The notes: generated by a model from the letters alone, not told the origin. DNA of 64,000 nt from Bin80 sp965207565 (GCA_965207565.1 CBDBMQ010000009.1:62001-126000), one strand, 5' to 3'. Positions 53,646 to 62,697 are shown, counted from the stretch's first letter. Program-made: numbers and translations.

Positions 53646-54234
53646 GCTTGTTGGTCTCAATGAGCATCATCCAGTATATCAGGCTTTGGATGTGGCCAAT
53701 CGAAAAACACAACTTAATTTCCTGAAGTCGTTGGTTGATGCTGCATTAGGCTCTCACACCCTGTTTTTGTCACAAACGGTGATTAAGGCGCTCAATTTTC
53801 ATGCAATCGGGTGTCTGCACGCGCACGCAGGCCAGTACAGACCATGCGAAGTGGAGGTGGGGGATTACGCTCCTCCAGAGCATTTTAGGGTTGCTACACT
53901 TATGGACGACATGGTTAATCGTGTCAATCGAAGTTGGACGGAAACCGACCCGATTGAACTGGCCGCATTTGTATTGTGGAGGATCAACCATATTCACCCA
54001 TTTGTCAACGGAAATGGCAGGACCGCCAGGGCCGCATGCTATTTTGTATTGTGTGCACACGGAGGACAATGGATTGCCGGAGATTCTATTCTCCCCGAAC
54101 TTTTAAGAGAAGCCCCCCTTCGCGACAAATATATTGAGGCGCTCAGAGATGCAGATCAGACCAATGGGCTGCAGCCGTTAATTTCTGTAATTACAGAGGC
54201 GCTTCTCATTCAACTATCTGGCTCTGAGAGGTAA
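53614..54234 (+). CDS. Fic family AMP-transferase (toxin)
   Basis: A protein of about 206 residues with the complete Fic motif HPFVNGNGRTAR (about residues 128-139 from the ATG at 53614), so adenylylation of a target protein hydroxyl is possible. The flap-like region GDYAPPEHFRV and the helices before it fit the fold. Start choice between 53614 and 53632 is open. No inhibitory helix is seen within the protein, so control may come from the small upstream protein. A decayed copy lies 300 bp upstream. Confidence 0.85.
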   Translation: MEPIGIMILHELVGLNEHHPVYQALDVANRKTQLNFLKSLVDAALGSHTLFLSQTVIKALNFHAIGCLHAHAGQYRPCEVEVGDYAPPEHFRVATLMDDMVNRVNRSWTETDPIELAAFVLWRINHIHPFVNGNGRTARAACYFVLCAHGGQWIAGDSILPELLREAPLRDKYIEALRDADQTNGLQPLISVITEALLIQLSGSER

Positions 54235-54599
54235 TAGTTTCTCAAGTGTATTCTGCGCGCTTTCTCGGGTGATTTTTTTAGAGATGATTACCTAAGTACC
54301 TGCCAGAAAACTAAGCATTTTGGGAGATCCGATGTCGTTTTTCCTTTGCTTTTTCCAAAAATCTGGGTTTTTGTTCTATGGGTTTAATATCCTTTCCCTA
54401 TTTCGGGCAAGCACTACATATTTCTTGGGAGGCATGGAGTCTGATCATCAGCCATGGGCTAGCTTCTGCGGTACCCCTGTATATTGTAAGGGATGCGACA
54501 TGAGTACGTGTTGAAGTGATCAAAGAAATTGGAGATAATCAATATGGCGCTGAGGATTTTCGATTTCAAGATCGTTTGGTGAAGTCTTCCCCTTCCTCA
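54235..54599. other. Intergenic region after fic
   Basis: About 365 bp between the convergent fic and glycosyltransferase genes. One plus-strand frame (54320-54514) is rich in F and has no recognisable product, so I do not call it a gene. Nothing else is seen. Confidence 0.4.
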
Positions 54600-55745
54600 T
54601 CAGGTGGATATGCCTTCAATCAGATTAATCCACAGCTGTCGAACGGCTCCCGGGCTATAAGCAGTTTCATAATGCCTGCGCACGGCCAATGAGCAATTCA
54701 GCCATGTCTTTTCATCGTTGAGGGACTGCAGAGCTTTTGCAATGGCATCTGGATCATGCGGTGGGACGAGGAAAGCTCCCTGTTCTGCGCCAACGAGTGC
54801 CTCAAGTACGGGACGTTTGGTGATAATCACTGGAGTTGCTGCACTAAGTGCCTCCATTATCGCCAAAGGTTGCGCCTCATAATGAAGTACGCTCGGAAGG
54901 GCAAACACATCTGCTTTTCGATGAAGCTCCGCAACGAATGCCCGATCCGAGATTGGGCCATGAACGGTGACGCACTTCGTCAGACCCAACTGGTTGATTG
55001 TACGACGGAAATACTCTGCGTCACGGTTGTCATTCCATCGCCCAGCGAAATGTACTTCAACTGAAAGCCCCTGTTTGGCTGCAATTGAAACCCCCTGCAA
55101 GAGATCATAACATCCTTTTTCTTTGATCATATGGCTCAGGAATAGTACCCTGAGTGTTTTTGAGGAGGAATAGTTCTGGCGCTTGATTCGAAGTTCATCT
55201 TCTGTGGCGAGTGGTCGGACGTAATTCGGAATAACAAGAAGTTTATCTGCCGGGATCCAGCGTGCCAACTGGTTTGCCAGTTCATGACTTAAAACCACAA
55301 CGCGATTTAGGCTACAGATGAGGCGTTTTGCTGTGATGCTTGTGATCCCATGGGTAAACAGTCGGGAGAAATTCCCCCAATGCACCACTGCAACCAGGGG
55401 CTGAGTGGGCTGCAGGCAGGGCATTACCGTCAGAAGATCACGCCAATGCCCAGATGGTTGGCTGGAAATATTTGTCCAAAGCACTGGACTGCCATCAGAG
55501 AGAAGATCTTGCAGTTTAGGCTTTAGACTGAGATAATGGCTCGTCGTGCGCAGTATCCCCAAACGGTCTGATGGCATTAGGGCTCGGTCGGCGAGCGTCA
55601 TGTTAAATCGCCGAATATCGTAATCTGGCTGAAGCAGATCGGCCAGGCTTTGAGTTGCTAGACTCTGACCGTCTATTGGAGGAGGATAACGCCCAATGAC
55701 ATGGATGGTCCTTGATCTATGTGAGTTGGGCGAAGGGATTTGCAT
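54600..55745 (-). CDS. Glycosyltransferase family 4 protein
   Basis: GT-B fold glycosyltransferase of 381 residues, cytoplasmic. The N-terminal Rossmann half starts IHVIGRYPPPIDGQS. The C-terminal half has the donor-binding pattern LRVLFLSHMIKEKGCYDLLQ, later FALPSVLHYEAQPLAIMEALSAATPVI with the conserved E for the nucleotide sugar, and HDPDAIAKALQSL. It probably builds a surface polysaccharide or glycolipid. The gene stands alone, not in a polysaccharide cluster. Confidence 0.9.
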   Translation of the reverse strand: MQIPSPNSHRSRTIHVIGRYPPPIDGQSLATQSLADLLQPDYDIRRFNMTLADRALMPSDRLGILRTTSHYLSLKPKLQDLLSDGSPVLWTNISSQPSGHWRDLLTVMPCLQPTQPLVAVVHWGNFSRLFTHGITSITAKRLICSLNRVVVLSHELANQLARWIPADKLLVIPNYVRPLATEDELRIKRQNYSSSKTLRVLFLSHMIKEKGCYDLLQGVSIAAKQGLSVEVHFAGRWNDNRDAEYFRRTINQLGLTKCVTVHGPISDRAFVAELHRKADVFALPSVLHYEAQPLAIMEALSAATPVIITKRPVLEALVGAEQGAFLVPPHDPDAIAKALQSLNDEKTWLNCSLAVRRHYETAYSPGAVRQLWINLIEGIST

Positions 55746-56060
55746 TTACGGCTTGGGACTAGAATTTGGGGAATGAGTTTCTAAAGACAGGAAAGTTCAG
55801 GGGGATGATATACTTGATTATGCAAAATTTCTGGCGATTATGTACTTAAATGCAGCGAGTTCCGGAAGCGTTTTTGCAAGCAGTGGATATACGAAGCCGG
55901 AGTATGATCCGACCTAGTGCTTACCATGACATCATCTCCATTGAAGCCATCTCTGAATATCAATTGGCTACAGTCAACCATTCCCGCTCAAATATAGGAA
56001 TAAGTTTATTTGGGGATCCTTCTTGGCGTATTCTGTATAAAACGGAAGCCTGTGATTGCC
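55746..56060. other. Intergenic region between glycosyltransferase and sugar isomerase
   Basis: About 315 bp, divergent genes on either side, so both promoters should lie here. No gene, repeat or convincing hairpin is seen. Confidence 0.4.
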
Positions 56061-56918
56061 ATGCGTTCATCTCGTCGTCAGTTTTTTAGACGCCCGCTCG
56101 GAGGGTTATTTGAATCAATAACCCGAAGAAGTGGGGACATGAGGTTTGGCCTCGTGACCTATCTCTGGGGACGGGATTGGGATCTCTCAACACTGATCCG
56201 GAACTGCCAGGACACGGGGGTAGAAGGGGTAGAATTGCGGACCGAACATGCACATGGTGTAGAGATACATTTATCCACTGCAGAACGTGCAGCCGTGCAG
56301 GCACAATTTATGGATAGTGATGTGGTTTTGGTGGGGCTGGGAATGAATTGGTCATTTCATCACGTAGAAGCCGCTCAACGAGCACATGCAATCAGTCAAG
56401 CAAAAGCTTCGATCATCCTGGCTCATGATGTAGGAGCGAGTGGAATCAAAGTGAAGCCGGATGCCTTGCCCGATGGTATTCCCGAAGAACAGGCGATTGC
56501 CCAGATCGGGCGGTCCCTGCGGACGCTCGGTCAATTCGGTGAGGATTATGGACAGGAAATTCGACTTGAAGTTCATGGATATCGCACGGATGAGCTACCC
56601 GTCATCAGACAAATCATGGAGGCAGCGAGTCATCATAATGTCCGTGTATGTTGGAATTGTAATGAGGCTGATTTGAATGGGCCGGGACTCGCGCATAATT
56701 TTGACCTTGTCCGAGGCTATTTCGGGCAGACGGTTCACATCCGCGAACTCAATAGTGCTGCGTACCCATACAAACAACTTTTTGAACTACTCGTGAAATC
56801 CGAATATGCTGGTTGGATTTTACTGGAAGCACGGACGGATCCCTCTGATCGGATTTCTGCACTCAGGCATCAACGCTCATTATTTGATTCCCTGTTAAGA
56901 TTATACGAGCAGGATTGA
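56061..56918 (+). CDS. Sugar phosphate isomerase/epimerase-like TIM-barrel protein
   Basis: AP-endonuclease-2-like TIM barrel of about 286 residues from the ATG at 56061 (MRSSRRQFFRRPLGG). The barrel begins FGLVTYLWGRDWDLSTLIRNC, with metal-site residues likely in GVEGVELRTEHAHG, EIRLEVHGY, RVCWNCNEADL, HIRELN and WILLEART. The basic SRRQFFRR start hints at a Tat-like leader but lacks a good hydrophobic core. It fits with the Gfo/Idh oxidoreductases and DUF1080 protein as an enzyme of glycoside or keto-sugar breakdown. Substrate unknown. Confidence 0.82.
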   Translation: MRSSRRQFFRRPLGGLFESITRRSGDMRFGLVTYLWGRDWDLSTLIRNCQDTGVEGVELRTEHAHGVEIHLSTAERAAVQAQFMDSDVVLVGLGMNWSFHHVEAAQRAHAISQAKASIILAHDVGASGIKVKPDALPDGIPEEQAIAQIGRSLRTLGQFGEDYGQEIRLEVHGYRTDELPVIRQIMEAASHHNVRVCWNCNEADLNGPGLAHNFDLVRGYFGQTVHIRELNSAAYPYKQLFELLVKSEYAGWILLEARTDPSDRISALRHQRSLFDSLLRLYEQD

Positions 56919-57170
56919 AGCAAATTAGGGTCAAACAAGAATGCCCCGCGTGGGGCGGACACTCTGTTGTGGAGGACACGGAGCCTTACCCCAATTCGTT
57001 CTCACAACTAAAATACATCCGCAAACACTGTTTATTCAACATCTTACCGCACATCAAAACCCTTCAGGCTGTCGGACGCCAAGAGAAATCTAATTCTCTA
57101 CATTTTCCCGAAACAGAGAACGGACGTGGGTTTGATTTCCGATTGAATACCGGGCAGTGTGTTTTACAAC

Positions 57171-57447
57171 TCATGTCTTAACCACCATTACCGTGCTAAT
57201 CAGCCATGCGGTATAGCCCACATAAACCAGTAACAGAGCCGCTCTCTCAAGGCGATTGATGCGCCCCTGACGTCCTCTGAATCCGTAGCCAATCAGGAAA
57301 AGTGAAATGGTCAACGCTCCCCAGACCAATCAACAGCGGTGGCACGCCGAAGTGGCGGGCTGTGAAAGCCGAGCCTTCAACGAAGCGGTCTGCACTCCAA
57401 ACGAGCAGTACAAGACCGGCAATCAAAGCTGCAATCGCCAGCATCAT
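57171..57447 (-). pseudogene. Calcium/sodium antiporter relic with internal deletion
   Basis: Only the ends of a YrbG-type antiporter remain. The first ~42 codons from ATG 57447 read MMLAIAALIAGLVLLVWSAD and then FVEGSAFTARHFGVPPLLIGL. The last ~48 codons (ISLFLIGYGFRGRQGRINRLE to a stop at 57171) follow in another frame after a junction near 57322. The central ~230 residues, with the ion-binding repeats, are gone. The ATG overlaps the stop of the ADP-ribosylglycohydrolase gene by 4 bp. Confidence 0.75.
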
Positions 57448-58376
57448 ACGAGCAACCTCTTTGCCAGGTCTAATACATCCACCGGCCAGAAGCATTCCGG
57501 GCGTGGGTGGCGTACTCGCGGATGTCCGGCCTCTGGGCGGCAGTTCTGCAACCTGTCGAGCCACTGGTCCGGAATAGCTTCCCGGCCGCAAACAGCCCCT
57601 AACAGCGCCCCGCAAATGGCAGCGTTGGTATCGGTGTCACCTCCGCGCATGATGGTGTCGACAACACCGGCCTCAAGGCTTGTCGCATGGAGCAGTTGGT
57701 ACAGGGCATTCTGAAACGCGATCAATACCCAGCCCTGTTGATGGACATAGTCCGCTGGCGGTTCTTCGGCAGCTTTGTCGATGGTGTCCAGCAAAGCGGT
57801 TTCAAAAAGCATGTCTGCTGCCCACTGCCGGATGTGCTGGTACAGTTCTTTGCGGTCGCAGTCGGATTGAATGGCGTGGGCAATCCCCATGGCAAACAGT
57901 GCGTTGGCCTGTTGGCAGATCAGGTTGGGATGAGTGAGCGCCGCGTCCTGCATGGCCCATTCAGCCACCTGATTCAGTTCAAATCCGGCTCCGAAGATTC
58001 CGAGCGGACTGATCCGCATCATGGCTCCATTGGCCTGACTGTCGGGATTTGGATTACCACGCAGCCCGGCCGAAATAGTCATACCGCAATCAAACGGATC
58101 GGAACTCAGCCAGTATTGATATTCCTTACGTGCCGCCTCCAGATCATACGAGCCGGTTTTCACCAGCATCCGAGCAAGAAGCAGGGCCATCTCTGAATCA
58201 TCGGTCGGCTGACCGGCAATGGTGTTCCATGTGCCGCCATCCGCCAGTTCCCGAACACCATTAGGATAGCTGCGCCGTATCTCATCCGGGGACTGAAACT
58301 CAACCAGACTTCCCAGCGCATCACTGGCGAGCTGGCCAAGCAGGCATCCTTGGGCTCTGGATTGTTTAATTTTCAA
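57444..58376 (-). CDS. ADP-ribosylglycohydrolase (DraG family)
   Basis: Removes ADP-ribose from proteins or nucleic acids with two Mg ions. Motifs: GCLLGQLASDALGSLVEF at the N-terminus, PTDDSEMALLLAR with the first metal ligands, and GGDTDTNAAICGALLGAVCG with the second set. Length (310) is normal. It could be a housekeeping enzyme or protect against ADP-ribosylating toxins. Its end overlaps the antiporter relic. Confidence 0.92.
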   Translation of the reverse strand: MKIKQSRAQGCLLGQLASDALGSLVEFQSPDEIRRSYPNGVRELADGGTWNTIAGQPTDDSEMALLLARMLVKTGSYDLEAARKEYQYWLSSDPFDCGMTISAGLRGNPNPDSQANGAMMRISPLGIFGAGFELNQVAEWAMQDAALTHPNLICQQANALFAMGIAHAIQSDCDRKELYQHIRQWAADMLFETALLDTIDKAAEEPPADYVHQQGWVLIAFQNALYQLLHATSLEAGVVDTIMRGGDTDTNAAICGALLGAVCGREAIPDQWLDRLQNCRPEAGHPRVRHPRPECFWPVDVLDLAKRLLV

Positions 58377-58576
58377 GTTTATGTCTTTCCTCTCGTGCTA
58401 TTTCTGCAATTCCGTCAAGGGCCTCGTCATCCAAATCAAATATATTCCAACTAATTATGAAACTATGCCAAACAGAGAATGAACGTCGGGAGAATGGAGA
58501 GAATCTGGTGGCTGGAGAGAGGTTTCGGAAAGATGTGAAAACGACCGAAACCCTTTGAATACAAGGGGAAAAAGAA

Positions 58577-58616
58577 AACCCGTCACCCCCAGAGAATCGC
58601 TCTGGAGAGACGGGTT
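58577..58616 (-). terminator. ssrA: Intrinsic terminator of the tmRNA gene
   Basis: On the minus strand AACCCGTC and GACGGGTT pair around an inner stem CCAGAG/CTCTGG, and a T-rich stretch (TTCTTTTT) follows. It begins 14 bases after the tmRNA CCA end. Confidence 0.8.
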
Positions 58617-58629
58617 GTCATTTTCAAAA

Positions 58630-59000
58630 TGGTGGAGATGCCGGGAATCGAACCCGGGTCCGAAAGGTCGGACAGACAAGCGTCTACGTGTGTAGGTCAC
58701 ACCTTAACGTCTTGCATCTACCCTTGGCGTGCGACCAAAGCCGGGTGTCAGCAAAGGCTGATCGGTACCGCCACCAAGATCCAGCCGGAATCCAGATAGG
58801 GTGCTCACATTTGGCGATGCCTTCTATACCACCTGTGAGCGGGTATGCATAGAAGACAGATAGCGGGTTTATGCCGCCATCGCGTACGAATAATCGTTCG
58901 CAGTTACAGGTTTTCTGACGTGATTTTTACGAGTCCAAGTCAGATTGACTCGACACGCAGCTTGTTGCGCGATGCAATCCGTCGAAGCCTGATCATCCCC
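58630..59000 (-). ncRNA. ssrA: Transfer-messenger RNA
   Basis: tmRNA rescues stalled ribosomes. The 5' end GGGGATGATCAGGCTTCGAC at 59000 pairs with CATCTCC before the 3' CCA at 58630, forming the tRNA-like acceptor stem, and the T arm GGTTCGATTCC is present. The tag frame reads GCG AAC GAT TAT TCG TAC GCG ATG GCG GCA TAA near 58897-58865, giving ANDYSYAMAA, which ends in the usual degradation signal AA. Length is about 371 nt. One-piece type. Confidence 0.95.
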
Positions 59001-59039
59001 ATAGAACACGGTTTACCCAACAGTCAGAGAAAGGTTGCA

Positions 59040-59531
59040 TCATCGTAATCTTGACGAATCCAATCCGGGTACTCGGGGAAGGAAATTACCTCGAACGAAC
59101 TTGGTCCCGGGACATGTCCGTTCCGAGCGCGATGAGCCATGTGATTCAAAAACCCGATCAATATCATGAATGGTCCGGCGACGGATACTGCGTTTCAGAA
59201 AGGGAATTTTACTGCGTGAACCACTTGGGTAGACTCGATAGGGGTGCACAAACAGACGTACATGCCGAGCACCGATCGGTACGGCCTCTATCTGAACGAC
59301 AACCTTGTATAGAAGCCAGTCACGAATTTCACGATCCACCGTAGAAATTGCATTTGGCGGAGAAGATGGGAGCAATTCCCATCCTGCTTCGATCAGGGCC
59401 TCTTCAATCCGGGACAGCGGAACATCACCATTGTAATTGTGCTCGTAGTCTTGGTAAAGAGGGTATAGCGTAGGAGAGCAACTGATCACCGTTAAGGTCA
59501 GAAACAAGACCGTAAGAAGGTTTTTGTACAC
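59040..59531 (-). CDS. Hypothetical lipoprotein
   Basis: From a GTG at 59531 (VYKNLLTVLFLTLTVISCS) a type II signal peptide ends at a lipobox cysteine. The mature ~145 residues contain RIEEALIEAGWELLPSSPPN and VRLFVHPYRVYPSGSRSKIPF and have no named domain. It follows the alpha/beta hydrolase by 12 bp and probably shares its operon. An ATG at 59576 would overlap the hydrolase. The C-terminal 35 residues are of low quality and may reflect a frameshift. Confidence 0.6.
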   Translation of the reverse strand: MYKNLLTVLFLTLTVISCSPTLYPLYQDYEHNYNGDVPLSRIEEALIEAGWELLPSSPPNAISTVDREIRDWLLYKVVVQIEAVPIGARHVRLFVHPYRVYPSGSRSKIPFLKRSIRRRTIHDIDRVFESHGSSRSERTCPGTKFVRGNFLPRVPGLDSSRLR

Positions 59532-59542
59532 GGAGATGTTGC

Positions 59543-60374
59543 TTAGGCAGGAGCGGTGATTTTGCTGAACGAGCAATCCAGAAACTCGATCATCAACTGG
59601 TTGAATGCCTCAGGGCGCTCCATCATTGGAGCATGGCCACATTTTTCGATGAACTGCAATTTGGCATTAGGAAGTAATTGCTGGAACATGTGGGCAACAT
59701 CAGATGGGGTGATCTGATCCTCTGAACCCCAGATGAGGAAAACGGGTATGTTAATCTCATGGAGTTCGTCAATCACGAGATCTTTCATGGAACTGCGAGC
59801 AAGCCAGACAAAACGAAGTGCGCGTAATCTATTCGTCGCAATATCAGATATGCGATCAACTAGGTCTTCAGTTACCATTGCTGGGTCGTAGAATGTCTTT
59901 TCCGCTTTGACCCGAATATAATTGCGATCATTGCGTCGAAAAGTTGTATGCCCTACTTCTGTTTCGTAAATCCCTGAAGAGGCGGATAATATCAGGCCAG
60001 CAACATGTTCTGGGTGACAGGTAATGTATCTAACGGCAATCTGTCCGCCCAAGGAATTGCCAATCAGGATCATTTCCTCCAGCCCCAGGAAAGTGGTAAA
60101 TGTATGTACGTAGTCAACGAGGCCCCTGTACGTTGGCTTGTCCACGGGGTAGATCATCCATCTTCAAATTGGGGACGATTGCACGATACCCATTGGCTAC
60201 CAGGGCGGAGGCCGCATCAAACCAGCCTTCTGGATTTCCCAGAAGGCCATGCAGGAAAAGGATCGGCGGACGCTCAAGATCTTCACCTGAATCAATATAT
60301 TCAAATCCGCCGGATTCGTGAGATTGTAGATTTGGTGGAATGGAGTGATTATCTGTAGCAGGAATAAGAGTCAC
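59543..60374 (-). pseudogene. Alpha/beta-fold hydrolase, frameshifted
   Basis: Two frames make one protein. The first (60374-60114) has the oxyanion region ILFLHGLLGNPEGWFDA. The second (to 59543) has the nucleophile GNSLGGQIAV, IPVFLIWGSEDQITP with the acid, and the histidine in GHAPMMERPEAFNQLM. One C too many (GGGG at 60146-60149 on the plus strand) breaks the join: removing it gives LKMDDLPVDKPTYRGLVDYV. The corrected ~277-residue enzyme would be normal. Substrate unknown. Probably an assembly slip. Confidence 0.85.
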
Positions 60375-60511
60375 CAGTTTGAGTGCAAGAAATATAAGTT
60401 ATTTTGATGGAATGAACAGAGCACGAGAATGGAACTACTCGGTGCGCTTCCCAGTAGAAGGTGATTCTTTGTTGGTCCTGTTATATCTTAACTACAAAAT
60501 CAAATCATTAC

Positions 60512-60607
60512 ATGCCCTGTGGCAAGAAAAGGAAGCGTCATAAGATCGCAACACATAAGCGCAAAAAACGACTGCGCAAAAATCGTCATAAAAAGCGAAG
60601 TCGTTAG
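60512..60607 (+). CDS. AURKAIP1/COX24 domain-containing small basic protein
   Basis: A 31-residue protein, MPCGKKRKRHKIATHKRKKR followed by more K and R, ending at TAG 60605-60607. This family is related to mitochondrial ribosomal protein mS38 and is typical of Bacteroidota-type bacteria, where it is thought to be ribosome-associated. It is a useful marker of the lineage. It is transcribed before YtxH and stands between divergent genes. Confidence 0.85.
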   Translation: MPCGKKRKRHKIATHKRKKRLRKNRHKKRSR

Positions 60608-60687
60608 GGTTGACCATTTGGCGTTGGTCTTTGATCTGGTTTGGGATTGAAGTTGGTAGGTAGTCATCATATTACAGTCCGAAAGCA

Positions 60688-61011
60688 ATGTCTAAGAATT
60701 ATGGCTTAGGAGATGTGACACGCGCCCTGGGTTGGGGGCTTCTGATGGGTGGAGGAGTAGGTTTTACACTGGGACTCCTCCTGGCTCCTGAGGAAGGTAG
60801 CCGGTTACGTCGCCGGGTAACCTTTCACTTGGAGGAGTTGGCTAAACAGGTTGGAAGCTTGGCAGATACAATGAAAGAGCCCCAGGAGGATGCAGGCGCG
60901 AAGTCTGAAGGGGAGGCGCTTGTAGCAAAAGCAAATGAGCAGGCGCAGGAAATAAATTCGCAGATGGAAGAGATCATGGGATCTGCGTCGCCAGGACGTT
61001 CGGAACCTTGA
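60688..61011 (+). CDS. YtxH domain-containing protein
   Basis: A 107-residue protein with one hydrophobic, glycine-rich segment (WGLLMGGGVGFTLGLLLAPEEG) of the YtxH/GvpP type followed by SRLRRRVTFHLEELAKQV and an acidic helix. Likely inner-membrane anchored with a cytoplasmic helical tail; a stress-related role is known for relatives only. The end overlaps the yaaA start. Confidence 0.8.
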   Translation: MSKNYGLGDVTRALGWGLLMGGGVGFTLGLLLAPEEGSRLRRRVTFHLEELAKQVGSLADTMKEPQEDAGAKSEGEALVAKANEQAQEINSQMEEIMGSASPGRSEP

Positions 61012-61820
61012 AAGGGAGGAGAATTATCGACGATCGGTTTGCAGTGCTGGTTGCGTCGGCGAATTTCATGGCGAGCGGAGGGAATCCGTTTGCTCCAGAT
61101 GTTTTCGATTATCGCTCTAAGACAACCTTCAACTATTTTCATCAGTTGATCCCTCAACGTCGGGAAATTTTAGATCAGCTATTAGAGCTTATCCGGCGTG
61201 ACGAAACGGAGACCCTCAAGGATGTCTTTGGGCCCGAAGGACTATCAGACGGTGTGAAATTGGCAAAGGCTGTTTATTCTGCACCGTTAATGGCGGCACG
61301 TGAACGGTTTGTGCCAGATCCATTTTTCAGTGCGGTTGATTTTGATGGGCTTCCTACAGGGGCGCAGAGACGTCTATTGGAAAACAGTGTCATTTTCAGT
61401 GGTCTATTCGGACTGCTTCGCCCGGATGATCTGTTGCCGGAATACAAGCTTAAAATGTCTGCTGCTCTTCCCGAAACTGGTCCACTGACTACTTTCTGGA
61501 AGCCATATATCAGCCCATTTCTGAATAAAGTGGTTCGGAATCGCTTCGTATGGGATTTATTGCCAGAATCCTATCGTGAGGTGTGGGACGATGATGGATC
61601 TCACGTTGCACGAGCAACGGTGAGGTTCTATAATGGAGATGGAAGTGTCGTGAAAGAGGATGCGGTCTATCGTGGGCAGCTCATGAATTTTATTGTGCGC
61701 GATCCAGCGATCAATGTGGAAGCACTAGATGATTGGCGTCATCCGGGAGGTTTTCGGTTGTCTCGCGGGCAATCAAGTCTGGAAGGTGAGACGAAGTCAA
61801 TCGTCATGATCCGCCGCTGA
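61008..61820 (+). CDS. yaaA: Peroxide stress protein YaaA (DUF328)
   Basis: A DNA-binding protein that lowers Fenton damage in E. coli. The 270-residue product shows VLVASANFMASGGNPF at the start, FSGLFGLLRPDDLLPEYKLKMSAALP in the middle and FYNGDGSVVKEDAVYRGQLMNFIV near the end, all family patterns. The start is uncertain: TTG at 61008 overlaps the ytxH stop, but a good GGGAGGAG site lies after it, so translation may begin at a later ATT or GTG codon up to 61044. Confidence 0.85.
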   Translation: MKGRRIIDDRFAVLVASANFMASGGNPFAPDVFDYRSKTTFNYFHQLIPQRREILDQLLELIRRDETETLKDVFGPEGLSDGVKLAKAVYSAPLMAARERFVPDPFFSAVDFDGLPTGAQRRLLENSVIFSGLFGLLRPDDLLPEYKLKMSAALPETGPLTTFWKPYISPFLNKVVRNRFVWDLLPESYREVWDDDGSHVARATVRFYNGDGSVVKEDAVYRGQLMNFIVRDPAINVEALDDWRHPGGFRLSRGQSSLEGETKSIVMIRR

Positions 61821-61829
61821 GACAGCTTT

Positions 61830-62573
61830 ATGCCGGAGTTGCACGCCCTCTTGATTCTCTTCTTCGCAGGCGTGGCCGCAGGGATTATGAACGTGATGGC
61901 GGGGGGAGGCTCAACGATTACGCTACCTGCGCTCGTTTTACTGGGACTTGATGCCGGTGTAGCAAATGGGACGAATCGTGTTGCGATTCTTGTCCAGAAT
62001 ATATCGGCCACGCTGACGTTTTCGTCCGAGAAGAAGACGCGTATACGTAAAAGTATATCCTATGGGTTATGGACGATCCCGGGAGCGATATCTGGTGCTT
62101 TTATGGCCGCCAGGATTGAAGATGCCCTGTTCGAGAAAATTCTTGCGGGCCTGTTAATTGTGGTCGTTCTGACCATGCTTGTTCCGCGAGGGAATGGGGC
62201 CTCTGATAAGATTGCGAGGAAATCAGTTTGGACGGGACCGGTACTTCTACTGATTGGATTCTATGGAGGATTTATTCAGATAGGCATCGGGTTTTTATTT
62301 ATGGCTGTATTTTTCCACTTGTTGCACCTGGATCTGCTGACGACCACCGTCCATAAAGTTGCGGTTGTATTACTTTACACGATTCCAACACTCTTCGTGT
62401 TTGCAATCCTGGGTAAAGTGGACTGGGGGTTTGGATTGACCTTGGCTGCAGGAAATGCGACAGGGGCGTTTATCGCCGCCAAGGTCGCAATTCGGCGAGG
62501 CGAAAAGGTCATACGAGGAGTCATGGTCGTTGCCGTACTGGTCATGGCCCTGCGAATTCTCGGCCTAGTGTAA
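61830..62573 (+). CDS. TauE/SafE family permease (sulfite exporter-like)
   Basis: Integral membrane protein of 247 residues with seven or eight helices. The first repeat ALLILFFAGVAAGIMNVMAGGGSTI and the second YGGFIQIGIGFLFMAVFFHLL carry the glycine-rich signature of the family, which moves anions such as sulfite, sulfoacetate or related compounds. It is 9 bp after yaaA. Substrate is not defined by sequence. Confidence 0.88.
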   Translation: MPELHALLILFFAGVAAGIMNVMAGGGSTITLPALVLLGLDAGVANGTNRVAILVQNISATLTFSSEKKTRIRKSISYGLWTIPGAISGAFMAARIEDALFEKILAGLLIVVVLTMLVPRGNGASDKIARKSVWTGPVLLLIGFYGGFIQIGIGFLFMAVFFHLLHLDLLTTTVHKVAVVLLYTIPTLFVFAILGKVDWGFGLTLAAGNATGAFIAAKVAIRRGEKVIRGVMVVAVLVMALRILGLV

Positions 62574-62697
62574 ATGTATACTTGGTTTTCAGACGGTTCA
62601 CATCGTGAAATAACTTTATCGTTGTATCTGGGGCTGATCTGAATCATGGTCTTGAAGAGTGGTGTAGATATTGATAAATGCTTCATATGCAAGTAGA

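Noticed and set aside
54320..54514. Plus-strand frame of 64 codons after fic
   Set aside because: Phenylalanine-rich low-complexity start and no recognised product or ribosome binding site.
56943..56956. GCCCC/GGGGC hairpin after the sugar isomerase as a terminator
   Set aside because: The stem is short and no T run follows.
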